Part shown: positions 55,505 to 64,000 of the stretch, one piece after another | How the letters are laid out: the number at the start of each line of letters is the position of its first letter | Position numbering within the stretch: the stretch's first letter is position 1 | Assembly (NCBI GenBank): GCA_007115705.1 | Contig: QXEO01002103.1 | Location: 327,113 to 391,112, forward strand | Source: Dactylis glomerata | Taxonomy: Eukaryota > Streptophyta > Magnoliopsida > Poales > Poaceae | DNA: 64,000 nucleotides | Direction of reading: 5' to 3' | Translations under genes and position numbers: made by a program | The notes under the pieces: model-generated | Told to the model about the DNA's origin: nothing | The model's database searches: none | Seen by the model: the letters and a program-made list of their open reading frames with translations, nothing else

Positions 55505-56664
55505 TTCTTCATTGCCATGCTTGCCTCCGGCGCGATGAGTGAGTAGTCTACCTTGGACTATGGGTCCATAGCAGTAGCTAGATGGTTGTCTTCTCCACCA
55601 TGTGATTCATTTTTAGATCTCGTGAGCTACCTTACATGATCGAGACTACCTTTATGTAATTCTACATGTTGTGTTTGTTGGGATCCGATGAATATTGGTG
55701 TTATGATTGAGTTGATGTGCTGAATTTTATCTTATGTTATCTCTATGTTGTTTATGATCTTGCATGCTCTCTGTTGTTAGTAGCTATCTTAGTCGAGTAG
55801 TTGCTAGTGACTCCAAGAGGGGGTATTTATGCTCGATAGTGGGTTCATGCCTCTATTTAATCTAGGGAAGTGACAGAAACCTCTAAGGTTGTAGATGTGT
55901 TGTTGCCATTAGGGAGAAAACAACATTCATATGCTCAAGGGCATATGCTTTATTTACATTACACACTTTGCTTAATGCAGTTATCTGTTGTTCACAACTT
56001 AATACTTGTGGAGTTCTCGGATTAATTTGCCACAAGTGGATTATTATTCATAGATGCAGTTGGTGACGGTCTATGAATTTTGTTGTAATGCCCAGAGTAA
56101 ATCTCATAGTGATCCTCTCGACATATGCACGTTGTCTTTATTCTATCAATTGCCCAACTGTAATTTGTTTACCCAGCATGTGTTATTTTATCTTATGGAG
56201 AGACACCACTAGTGAACTGTGGACCCTGGTCCTATTTCCATTATATTGCTATCACCTGTTTACTTTACTCGCACTGTTTACTTTCTCACATACTATTATC
56301 ACTTTCCACTCGATACGCTCATACCCTTTGTTTCAAGCAAACCGGTGAGATTGACAACCTCATCGTAAGTTGGGAACAAAGTATTTGGTTGTGTTGTGTG
56401 CAGGTTCCACATTGCTACTGGTTGAAGACGCGCTAACAAGTTATCATTAACGGCGCCCTTGTTGGAGTGTCACTAGGCTAGCAAGCATCACCTTCTAGTG
56501 TATTGTCTTTTTCCTACTGGACGATTAAACCTTGGTTTCATAACTGAGGGAAAACTTGCTGTTATATTCATCAAACCTTCTCTTGCGGTTTCCAACTGGC
56601 CGGTCATTTACTTCATCAACTACAAGCCAACAAGTTTTCTGGCACCATCATCACCGTGCCATCA
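55505..56664 (+). repeat. 5' LTR of element F, second part
   Basis: It continues 36482-36999 after element G (the second AGGTC is at 55500-55504) and matches 60833-61993. It holds the CATATGC hairpin (55928-55947) and ends ...GTGCCATCA. Joined, the 5' LTR is 1678 bases, against 1680 for the 3' LTR. Confidence 0.92.
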
Positions 56665-56674
56665 ACAAGTTTTC

Positions 56675-56692
56675 TTGCGCCGTTGCCGGGGA
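56675..56692 (+). other. Primer binding site of element F (tRNA-Asp, one mismatch)
   Basis: TTGCGCCGTTGCCGGGGA lies ten bases after the LTR; it differs from the B/H site only at the second base. Confidence 0.85.
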
Positions 56693-56818
56693 AAAAGAAG
56701 ACAGGGGAGTTTCGCACGCACATCCTTTACTTTGTTTTTAGTTTTGCTTTAGTTTATTTTTATTTGCATCATTTTATCAAAAACACAAAAAAATTAGTAT
56801 CCTTTATAGTTTTTTATT

Positions 56819-57685
56819 ATGTCTAGTTCAGTTGCTACTACTATGTCGCCCGAGGATATGATTTTCACTTTCAAACAAAAGGATGAGGAAAGTTTTAAAG
56901 AAGCTTGGTCTAGAGTTTATGATTGGCATGGAAAAACTGAACCGAAAATGACTTTGAGTTTGCTTCTTAGTTGCTTTTACTTTGGACTTGCTCTTCATTA
57001 TAGATATGCTTTGGATGCTACTGCAGAAGGAGATTTCCTTCATTGTGATGGAGATCAAGCTTTCAATATTATAAAAAAGTTGATTACAATTTATAGCATG
57101 CTGACTTATTTTGATTCCGCTCTTGTGAGCATTTTTAATAGACTTAATACTCTTGAGACTCACACTGCTAGTTTGAATACTTGCTATAATACTTTGCGCC
57201 AGCATTTTGATTATGTGCCAGCAAATTCTGAACCTTCGAGTTGGTATCCTACGGTAAAAATCACCATTAATGGTGAAACTTTTCATGCTCGTTGCGATAT
57301 TATGTCTGAATTTTGTCTTATGCCAAAGGATGTTTATGAATCTTTGAGTCTTTGTAAACTTTCTGAGGGGGGAGAAGAAATTTCTCTTACTAATAATGTC
57401 ACTATATTTCCCGTTGGAGTAGCTGAAGGAATTTATACAAAAGTCCTAGGAAGAATGGTATTTACTGATTATCTTGTTATTGAATGTGTAGGAAAAGGAC
57501 AAATCACACTTGGAAGATCTCTACTGAAGCTCCTGGGCGCCGTTATAGATGTGGGAAAAGGAAATATAAGATTCATCTCTACACCTTGCAATAGTCACGT
57601 CTTTCCTAGAGTTAAGAGCAAAGGTAAGAAAGGAAGACGTAAGGCACCCATTGATCCTAGCACTTCATCACTTGATATTACTTGA
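56819..57685 (+). CDS. Miniature gag-protease of element F, intact ORF with altered active site
   Basis: An uninterrupted 288-residue frame. Residues about 20-75 resemble the middle of H gag (an ESFKEAWSRV segment followed by YFGL and YALDATAEGDF), so the first ~130 residues of ordinary gag are absent. Residues about 135-270 resemble the retropepsin domain (FHARCD near 155, LGRSLLKLLGAVIDVGKGNI near 235), but the active site reads Asp-Ile-Met-Ser where H has Asp-Leu-Gly-Ala. Proteolysis is therefore doubtful. It keeps a basic C-terminal stretch and the same SSLDIT ending. The frame is open although the F LTRs have diverged more than those of the other elements. Confidence 0.8.
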   Translation: MSSSVATTMSPEDMIFTFKQKDEESFKEAWSRVYDWHGKTEPKMTLSLLLSCFYFGLALHYRYALDATAEGDFLHCDGDQAFNIIKKLITIYSMLTYFDSALVSIFNRLNTLETHTASLNTCYNTLRQHFDYVPANSEPSSWYPTVKITINGETFHARCDIMSEFCLMPKDVYESLSLCKLSEGGEEISLTNNVTIFPVGVAEGIYTKVLGRMVFTDYLVIECVGKGQITLGRSLLKLLGAVIDVGKGNIRFISTPCNSHVFPRVKSKGKKGRRKAPIDPSTSSLDIT

Positions 57686-60292
57686 TTCGCACATTCTGCG
57701 CCTAGCTCAAAGGCGTTAAAGAAAAGCACTCTTGGGAGATAACCCAATGTTTTTACTTTCAGTTCTTTTTCTTTTATTTGAGTCTTGGAAGTTATTACTA
57801 CTGTAATAACCTCTCCTTATCCTTTTTATTTCATTTTTATGCCAAGAGAAGCCTCTAATTTGAGTGAGGTAAGATTTGGGGATGTTGCTGTCCTGAAACA
57901 GTTTCCGGTGCTGCACCGTAAAAATTCGTGAAAATTCTCAGTATATCTTTTGGACCTGCGATTTCTTGTGCATATGCCCCAGGTTATATCCAAACTTTCA
58001 ATAGTTGAACACTTTTTGATTTGAGCAATAGAAAACCCTCTAAAAATTCGACCTTTGTCAGCTGTTCTGTTTTGACAGATTTCTGCCAATATTTGTGTTT
58101 GCCGCTTTATCGCTTTCTTTTTGAGTTCTTTTGATCACAGAACTTTTGGGGAAGTTTATACAGTAGTATATACTTTATATGTGGTGGTTTTGAGTTGAAA
58201 CCTGAAGCAAAAAGGGTTGATTCAATGTTATGCTTACACTAATGTTGCTAATAGATTTGTGTTTAGTTTTGTATGAAGGAAGTTTTCAAGTGTAGGGATT
58301 GGAGAATGATGAGATGAGTTGAAGAATGGACAAAAGCTCAAGCTTGGGGATGCCCACGCACCCCAAGTAATATCCAAGAAGTACAAGCGTCAAAGCTTGG
58401 GGATGCCCCTGAGGCACCCCTTCTTCATCGGCAAAAATTAGGTCACCTTTCAACACACTATATTTTTATTGCTTCATGCATTATGCGTTTTTCTTAGAGC
58501 GTCAGTTATTTTTAGTTTTCAGTTTAGTTTTGTTTGCTGCAATAAATGGTTGGACCCCAACAAATTTCTTCTGGAGAAGTTGCCTTGCTTTTCATTTGCC
58601 AAGAACACTTAGTTTTTCACTCTTATCGTTTCAACGAGTGTTCTCTTTTTCTAGAACTGCGTTTAGCTTTCGATTTTTGCCTTGATTTGTGTTCAGATCT
58701 TGTTATATCTTTTCATCAAGGTGTGTTTTGACCTCTGGTCCATGTTGGTTTTCATCAAAAGAGTTGTTTATAAAAATTTCGAATGGTGTTGGAAAAGAGA
58801 AAAAGCTTTATGCAAAAAAGTGGTACAAAAAGGAGCTTGTATAGACTGCGGCCTAGGCTTTTGCATGTCGTGCTTGATATCTTTTTGATAGTATGCTTAG
58901 TGGTTTTGCTGTAGCATGACTTGTCTCAAATGACTGAGATTGCTTAATGAGCCTTTGAAAAAATCATGCGTTGTTTTAATTATTTAGAAGCATTATTTTG
59001 GTTTTCTCCTTTGATGTTTTATTTGGGTTGACTTGGCGCATGCTCACACATGTTATACTCAAACAAAGTCGCCATTGCCTCTATGATCATTTAGTTTTTG
59101 ACTTTTGATGCCATCTTATGCTTCTTTTAATGTTGCTTTGTCGCTCGGCATGATTATGGCCATTATTCCTCTCTTAGTTGGTCGCTCCCAGTCTTTTGCT
59201 AGCCCTCATTTTGTACTAAGTATGAGCTCTACTCGTGCATCCAAATCCTAAAAACCAAGTTTGCCATTGTGTCCACTATAAATTCCTATGCATGGTATTT
59301 GTAAGCCATTCCAAGTAAATTTTCATGTGCTACCTTTCAGAACTTTCAACTACTTCTCATTTTGTGCCACTGTTTTTAGCTCATGGGGAGGTAGTGGTCG
59401 GAATTGCTATCTTCCATATTAAATTAAGTACCCCTCGACTAGGCAGCTTCATCTGCTCGTCATTAATTTTGCATGAGGGATGGTCAGACCATTGCAATCT
59501 AATTCTTTAAAAAAGGCACTCCTCCATGGTATGTGAATGTTGGTGGGCACCCAATGGAATCGGTTAGCCATGGTTTGAGAAAGTAAAAAAGGTGGGGAGG
59601 AGTGCCAAAGCTTTAAAAGAGCACCAATGTGCCAATTTTTCAAAGAACTCGGAACCGCTCTCACTTGTTTATTATGGAAGATAGTAAGACCTCATTGACA
59701 GTCGTTGACATGAAACAACCACCTCTCAAAACCCAAGTTTTATCTCTCTGTTTTACAAATGAAAAGCTCTAGCACATGTTTAATCACTGCTTCCTCCGCG
59801 AAGGGCCTTTCTTTTACATTTATGTTGATTCACCACCTTCTACCTTTATGCACCGTCTAAGAGAGCATAGTTGTCATTCTGAGTATAATGTGCATTGTCC
59901 CAAAGTTTTCATTGATTGATTCATATTGTTGGTTTCACTTGTTCTTAAATTACTTGTATCTAGTCGCCCTCTTAAACTTGAAGGTGTCCTATGCATTTAT
60001 GTTTTGCTCTCTCATGAAGGACAAGCTGAAAACCACTTGTATGTTTTTCCTTATGATTTGAACACACGTTTGACTTTCATTGTTTCATTTTCATGATCTT
60101 TCATTTGTGTTCTTTTTCATGTTATAACATGGTTGCTAAGTTTCTTCTATCAAGATTATATCTTTCATGCCCATGTTTTAAGTTCTTTTGATCCCAGCGC
60201 ACAACACTTACATATGTGATCAAGATTGTGTAGGTACATGTCACCTCAAAAAATTATTTCTTTTGTTATCACTTACCTACTCGAGGACGAGC
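57686..60292 (+). other. Non-coding 3' region of element F (chimeric)
   Basis: Most of it aligns with B and H, including the TTGGGAGATAACCC block and the internal polypurine-like pair (about 58341-58420). The part at about 59270-59790 instead matches the G 3' region (39050-39600, reversed). No gene is seen. Confidence 0.75.
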
Positions 60293-60313
60293 AGGAGTTA
60301 AGCTTGGGGATGC
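60293..60313 (+). other. Polypurine tract of element F
   Basis: GGAGTTAAGCTTGGGGATGC directly precedes the 3' LTR; the upstream stem-loop CTCG-AGGA-CGAG is intact (about 60280-60291). Confidence 0.8.
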
Positions 60314-61993
60314 TGATACGTCTATAACGTATCTATAATTTTTGATGCTCCATGCTTGTTTTTACATCATTTGCTTAGTGTTTCGTTACACTTCGTGGCA
60401 TTTTTATGCATTTTCCGGAACTAACCTATTAACGAGATGCCACAGTGCCAGTTCCCTATTTTCTGCTGTTTTTGTGTTTCAGAAAAGTTACACAAGAAAT
60501 ATTCTCGGAATTGGACGAAACAAAAGCCAGACGTCCAGATATTTACCGAAGCTTCCAGAGAACCGAAGAGGAGATGGAGAGGGGCCACTGGGGGGGCCAC
60601 ACCACCAGGGGGCGCGACCTAGGGCTGGCCCGCGCCCACCTGTGGTGAGCCCCACTAGGTCCACTTCTGACGCCGCCCCTTCGCCTATAAAGACCCCCCC
60701 ACGGGAAAAACCTAAAGACCCGATCACTTTTCCAGAATACATCGCGATCCGCCGCCGCCGTCGACCCGAGATCGGGAGGGTCTAGAAGCTCTTCCCGGCA
60801 CCCTGGCGGAGATGAGAATCGCCACCGGAGGTCTTCTTCATCGCCATGCTTGCCTCCGGCGCGATGAGTGAGTAGTCTACCTTGGACTATGGGTCCATAG
60901 CAGTAGCTAGATGGTTGTCTTCTCCACCATGTGCTTCATGTTTAGATATCGTGAGCTGCCTTACATGATCGAGACTACCTTTATGTAATTCTACATGTTG
61001 TGTTTGTTGGGATCCGATGAATACTGGTGTTATGATTGAGTTGATGTGCTGAATTTTATCTTATGTTATCTCTATGTTATTTATGATCTTGCATGCTCTC
61101 CGTTGTTAGTAGCTATCTTGGCCGAGTAGTTGCTAGTGACTCCAAGAGGGGGTATTTATGCTCGATAGTGGGTTCATGCCTCTATTTAATCTGGGGGAGT
61201 GACAGAAACCTCTAAGGTTGTAGATGTGTTGTTGCCATTAGGGAGAAAATAGCATTCATATGCTCAAGGGCATATGCTTTGTTTACATTACACACTTTGC
61301 TTAATGCAGTTATCTGTTGTTCGCAACTTAATACTTGTGGAGTTCTCGGATTGATTCGCCACAAGTGGATTATTAGTCATAGATGCAGTTGGATGACGGT
61401 CTATGTATTTTGTTGTAATGCCTAGAGTAAAATCTCATATTGATCCTCTCGACATATGCATGTTGTCTTTATTCTATCAATTTCCCAACTGTAATTTGTT
61501 TACCCAGCATGTGTTATTTTATCTTATGGAGAGACACCACTAGTGAACTGTGGACCCCGGTTCTATTTCCATTATATTGCTATCACCTGTTTACTTTACT
61601 CGCACTGTTTACTTTCTTACATACTATTATCACTTTCCACTCGATACGCTCATACCCTTTGTTTCACGCAAACCGGTGAGATTGACAACCTCATCGTAAG
61701 TTGGGAACAAGTATTTGGTTGTGTTATGTGCAGGTTCCACGTTGCTACTGGTTGAAGACGCACTAACAAGTATCGTTAACGGCGCCCTTGTTGGAGGGTC
61801 ACTAGGCTAGCAAGCATCACCTTCTGGAGTATTGTCTTTTTCCTACTGGACGATTAAACCTTGGTTTCATAACTGAGGGAAAACTTGCTGCTATATTCAT
61901 CAAACCTTCTCTTGGGGTTTCCAACTGGCCGGTCATTTACTTCATCAACTACACGCCAACAAGCTTTCTGGCACCATCATCACCGCGCCATCA
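60314..61993 (+). repeat. 3' LTR of element F
   Basis: An uninterrupted 1680-base copy, beginning TGATACGTCTATAACGTATC and ending ...GCGCCATCA. The GGAGC target duplication follows at 61994-61998, then the 5' ORF of C. Confidence 0.92.
60597..60692 (+). promoter_or_regulatory. LTR core promoter with upstream hairpin (F, 3' LTR)
   Basis: The hairpin spans 60597-60653, CACCACCAGG facing CCTGTGGTG, as in the 5' copy. TATAAAG is at 60686-60692. Confidence 0.55.
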
Positions 61994-61998
61994 GGAGC

Positions 61999-62253
61999 AC
62001 AAACAGAAACATCACATATGGGAGATAAAATATCATCAGAGCAAACTTTCTCCACTAAAGCCGGGGAACTAAAAATATCATGCTTAACAAAACCAACTTC
62101 CCCAAGCTTAGACTTTTCTAAAACGGTGTTCAAAGCATTCATACTAATAAAACTATTAGCATGCGAATTAAGCTCCAAAGGTTTTTCAATTTTCTCTTCA
62201 AACACTCCACATCCTAACACAGGAAAAAGACTAAAGAACTCTTTGTTTTCCAT
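61999..62253 (-). CDS. 5' ORF of element C, N-terminal part (cut by element F)
   Basis: From the ATG at 62253 an open frame of about 85 codons (starting MENKEFFSLFPVLG) runs to the F insertion at 61998 and resumes at 36476, where it reaches the TTTAAATACCTATG junction and stops within about 15 codons, overlapping the gag start at 36458 in another frame. I recognise no domain. The 112 bases between it and the primer site look non-coding. Confidence 0.5.
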
Positions 62254-62365
62254 TAAGCCTAACTAGTGAAAATAAAAACAAGAAACAAAACGATATAATT
62301 GCAGAATCTAAAGGAAATAACTCCGAGCACTCACACAGGAGGATGCGAGTACCTTTTACCTTACC

Positions 62366-62383
62366 TCCCCGGCAACGGCGCCA
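62366..62383 (-). other. Primer binding site of element C (tRNA-Asp)
   Basis: On the minus strand TGGCGCCGTTGCCGGGGA lies ten bases inside the 5' LTR, identical to the B, G and H sites. Confidence 0.9.
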
Positions 62384-62393
62384 GAAAAGAGCT

Positions 62394-63817
62394 TGATGTC
62401 TACGCACGCGTCTGTTCTTGTAGACAGTGTTGGGCCTCCAAGTGCAGAGGTTTGTAGAATAGCAGCAAGTTTCCCTTAAGTGGATCACCCAAGGTTTATC
62501 GAACTCAGGGAGGAAGAGGTCAAAGCTATCCCTCTCAAGCAACCCTGCAATTATGATACAGAAAGTCTCTTGTGTCCCCAACACACCCAATACACTTGTC
62601 AGATGTATAGGTGCACTAGTTCGGCGAAGAGATAGTGAAATACAAGTAGTAGTGATTATTATGAGTAGTAAACGTAATCTGAAATAAGTATCGCTGCAAG
62701 CAAACATGTAACAAAACTAAAAGGAAATGGTGTGCAAAGCTTGGAAACAAGGCCTAGAGATCATACTTTCACTAGTGGACACACTCCCAACAAATATAAC
62801 ATAATTGAACCAATAGATACTATCATCAATATGCAACTCAAAACAATTCTCCAATGGAAAACAAACACTAATCATGCGTAGGGCTACGAAGCACTCCTCA
62901 AAGTCTGTATGTACCCAAACTAGATTGTCCCACGCTATCACCGTGAACGCACTAGATGGTTCCAACAAACACCAACAATTCATAGAGACATTAACCAAAA
63001 AGATACACATGATGCGCACACTAGTCACCTTCACACCATGATACAAGGTATCTCCGGAGATTACAATAATAAAGCACGGGAGTAGCATACTATCTGAATA
63101 ATAACATCTACCAATTCAACTAGATACAAAGCTCACGATCACATAAAGATCACATCATGGGGGAGAGAGGTGAACCACATAGCTACCGGTAGAGCCCTCA
63201 GCCCCGGGGGAGAACTACTCCCTCCTCATCATAGGAGACAGCAAGGTTGATGGAGATGGCGGTGAGGTCGATGGAGACGGTGGAGACGGCGATGGAGATG
63301 GCTCCGGGGGCACTTCCCCGTCCCGGCAGGGTGCCGGAACAGAGACTTCTATCCCCCGAAATTCGTCGGTGGCGACAGCGGAGCTGCGGAACTGTTCTGG
63401 GAAAAACGCCGATTTTTTTAGGGTTTTCCGTCGGGAGGTTTCTTATAGGCGAAGGGGCGTCGTCAGGAGGCGACCAGGGGGGGCTCACCATAGGTGGGCG
63501 CGACCAGGGCCTGGGTCGCGCCCCCTCATGGTGTGGGCAGTCTTTGGCCCCCCTCCGGCTCTCCTTCGGTCTTCGGTTCTCTTCCGGAAAAAATAGGAGT
63601 TCTCGAACTTGTTTCGTCCAATTCCGAGAATATTTCCCGTGTAGCTTTTCTGAAACACAAAACAGCAGAAAACAGGGAACTGGCACTGTGGCATCTTGTC
63701 AATAGGTTAGTTCCGGAAATCGCATAAAAACGCCACGAAGTGTAACGAAACACAAGGCAAATGGTGTAAAAACAAGCATGGAGCATCAAAAATTATAGAT
63801 ACGTTTGAGACGTATCA
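62394..63817 (-). repeat. 5' LTR of element C
   Basis: This 1424-base partner of 6401-7819 starts with a perfect terminal inverted repeat (GATACGT...ACGTATC) at 63817, better preserved than in the left copy. The GCTGG target duplication follows at 63818-63822. Confidence 0.92.
63441..63537 (-). promoter_or_regulatory. LTR core promoter with upstream hairpin (C, 5' LTR)
   Basis: On the minus strand the hairpin 63537-63484 precedes TATAAGA (63447-63441). Its inner arm reads GGCGCGACC facing GGTCGCGCC, a paired change relative to GGCGCGGCC/GGCCGCGCC of B and H. Confidence 0.6.
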
Positions 63818-64000
63818 GCTGGAAGGCTAGCACAATCTACAACTGAGGCTGAGTACATGGCTATCAATGAAGCATGTAAAGAGGCTGTTTGGCTAAAAGG
63901 TCTGTTTGTTGAGCTTTGTGGAGATGATTCTTGCATTAAGTTATTTTGTGACAGTCAAAGTGCTATTTATCTGGCTAAAGATCAGATGTTCCATGAGAGA
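63818..64000 (+). pseudogene. pol (RH): Element D: copia RNase H, continuation
   Basis: After the GCTGG duplication the copia frame resumes in Trp-Lys-Ala-Ser. A frameshift lies between 63829 and 63839, and a short segment expected before TTEAEYMA is missing. From 63839 to the window edge 54 codons are open, with TTEAEYMA, KEAVWLKGL and CDSQSAIYLAKD, typical of copia RNase H. It joins the fragment at 5449-6400, proving that 6401-63817 is one compound insertion. Confidence 0.9.

Larger units (their letters stand above)
36482..61993 (+). mobile_element. Element F: miniature Athila-like element with chimeric 3' region, interrupted by G
   Basis: The 5' LTR is split by G (36482-36999 plus 55505-56664) and the 3' LTR is 60314-61993; the target duplication GGAGC is at 36477-36481 and 61994-61998, inside the 5' ORF of C. 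Inside are a near-perfect tRNA-Asp primer site, a single 288-residue gag-protease ORF (56819-57685), about 2.6 kb of non-coding 3' sequence and a polypurine tract. LTR copies show about five mismatches in the first 75 bases, more than in H, which agrees with F being an older layer. Confidence 0.92.
6401..63817 (-). mobile_element. Element C: non-autonomous Athila-like gypsy element, gag only
   Basis: LTRs at 6401-7819 (3') and 62394-63817 (5') flank the insertion. The 5-bp target duplication GCTGG is at 6396-6400 and 63818-63822, inside the RNase H of copia element D. On the minus strand the order is 5' LTR, tRNA-Asp primer site, small 5' ORF, gag (36458-34289), 3' untranslated region and polypurine tract. 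No protease, reverse transcriptase or integrase is present, so mobilisation would need another element's proteins. C is interrupted by F in the 5' ORF (duplication GGAGC) and by A in the 3' untranslated region (duplication CTCAG). Without these, C would be about 8.4 kb. Confidence 0.92.

Noticed and set aside
62231..63088. Frames with cysteine-rich, hydrophobic products in both C LTRs (also 6364-7098)
   Set aside because: They begin and end arbitrarily within the LTR and are broken differently in the two copies; hydrophobicity comes from AT-rich sequence.

Overview
The window is grass-type repetitive DNA made entirely of LTR retrotransposons inserted into one another; I see no host gene, tRNA, rRNA or CRISPR array. 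Very long Ty3/gypsy LTRs, Athila-type elements primed by tRNA-Asp, and a Ty1/copia reverse transcriptase point to a large plant genome, most likely a pooid cereal (Triticeae or oat relatives). That assignment rests on general knowledge; the species cannot be told from the sequence.

I name the elements A to H. Positions 1-5448 are the 5' part of E, a minus-strand chromovirus-like gypsy element that leaves the window on the left. It abuts D, a broken copia element (plus strand, 5449-6400) that resumes at 63823-64000. All of 6401-63817 is inserted into D's RNase H region. The inserted element is C (minus, Athila-like, gag only, target duplication GCTGG). C carries two insertions. A (8253-31703, minus, a chromovirus with 4.6-kb LTRs, duplication CTCAG) holds B (12858-21397, plus, gag-protease only, duplication GTAGC). 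F (36482-61993, plus, a miniature gag-protease element, duplication GGAGC) holds G (37000-55499, minus, Athila-like with gag-protease-RT-RNase H-integrase, duplication AGGTC). G in turn holds H (44523-52909, plus, gag-protease only, intact, duplication CAGAC). D>C>F>G>H is therefore five layers. All six complete elements have matching 5-bp target duplications, TG...CA LTR ends, a primer binding site and a polypurine tract.

Protein capacity is uneven. A keeps one long gag-pol frame but has lost most of RNase H and has an altered protease active site. G carries the only Athila-type pol, broken by five stops and one frameshift. B, H and F encode only gag and protease, and C only gag, so they would need proteins from other elements. 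B, C, F and H share LTR and 3' untranslated sequences although their gag genes differ, so the families look modular and recombinant.

The most interesting signals are: a GC-rich hairpin whose stems covary between families, about 35 bases upstream of the LTR TATA box; a similar hairpin plus duplicated TATA inside G, in front of a small coiled-coil ORF; upstream coiled-coil ORFs in both chromoviruses; and the chimeric 3' region of F.
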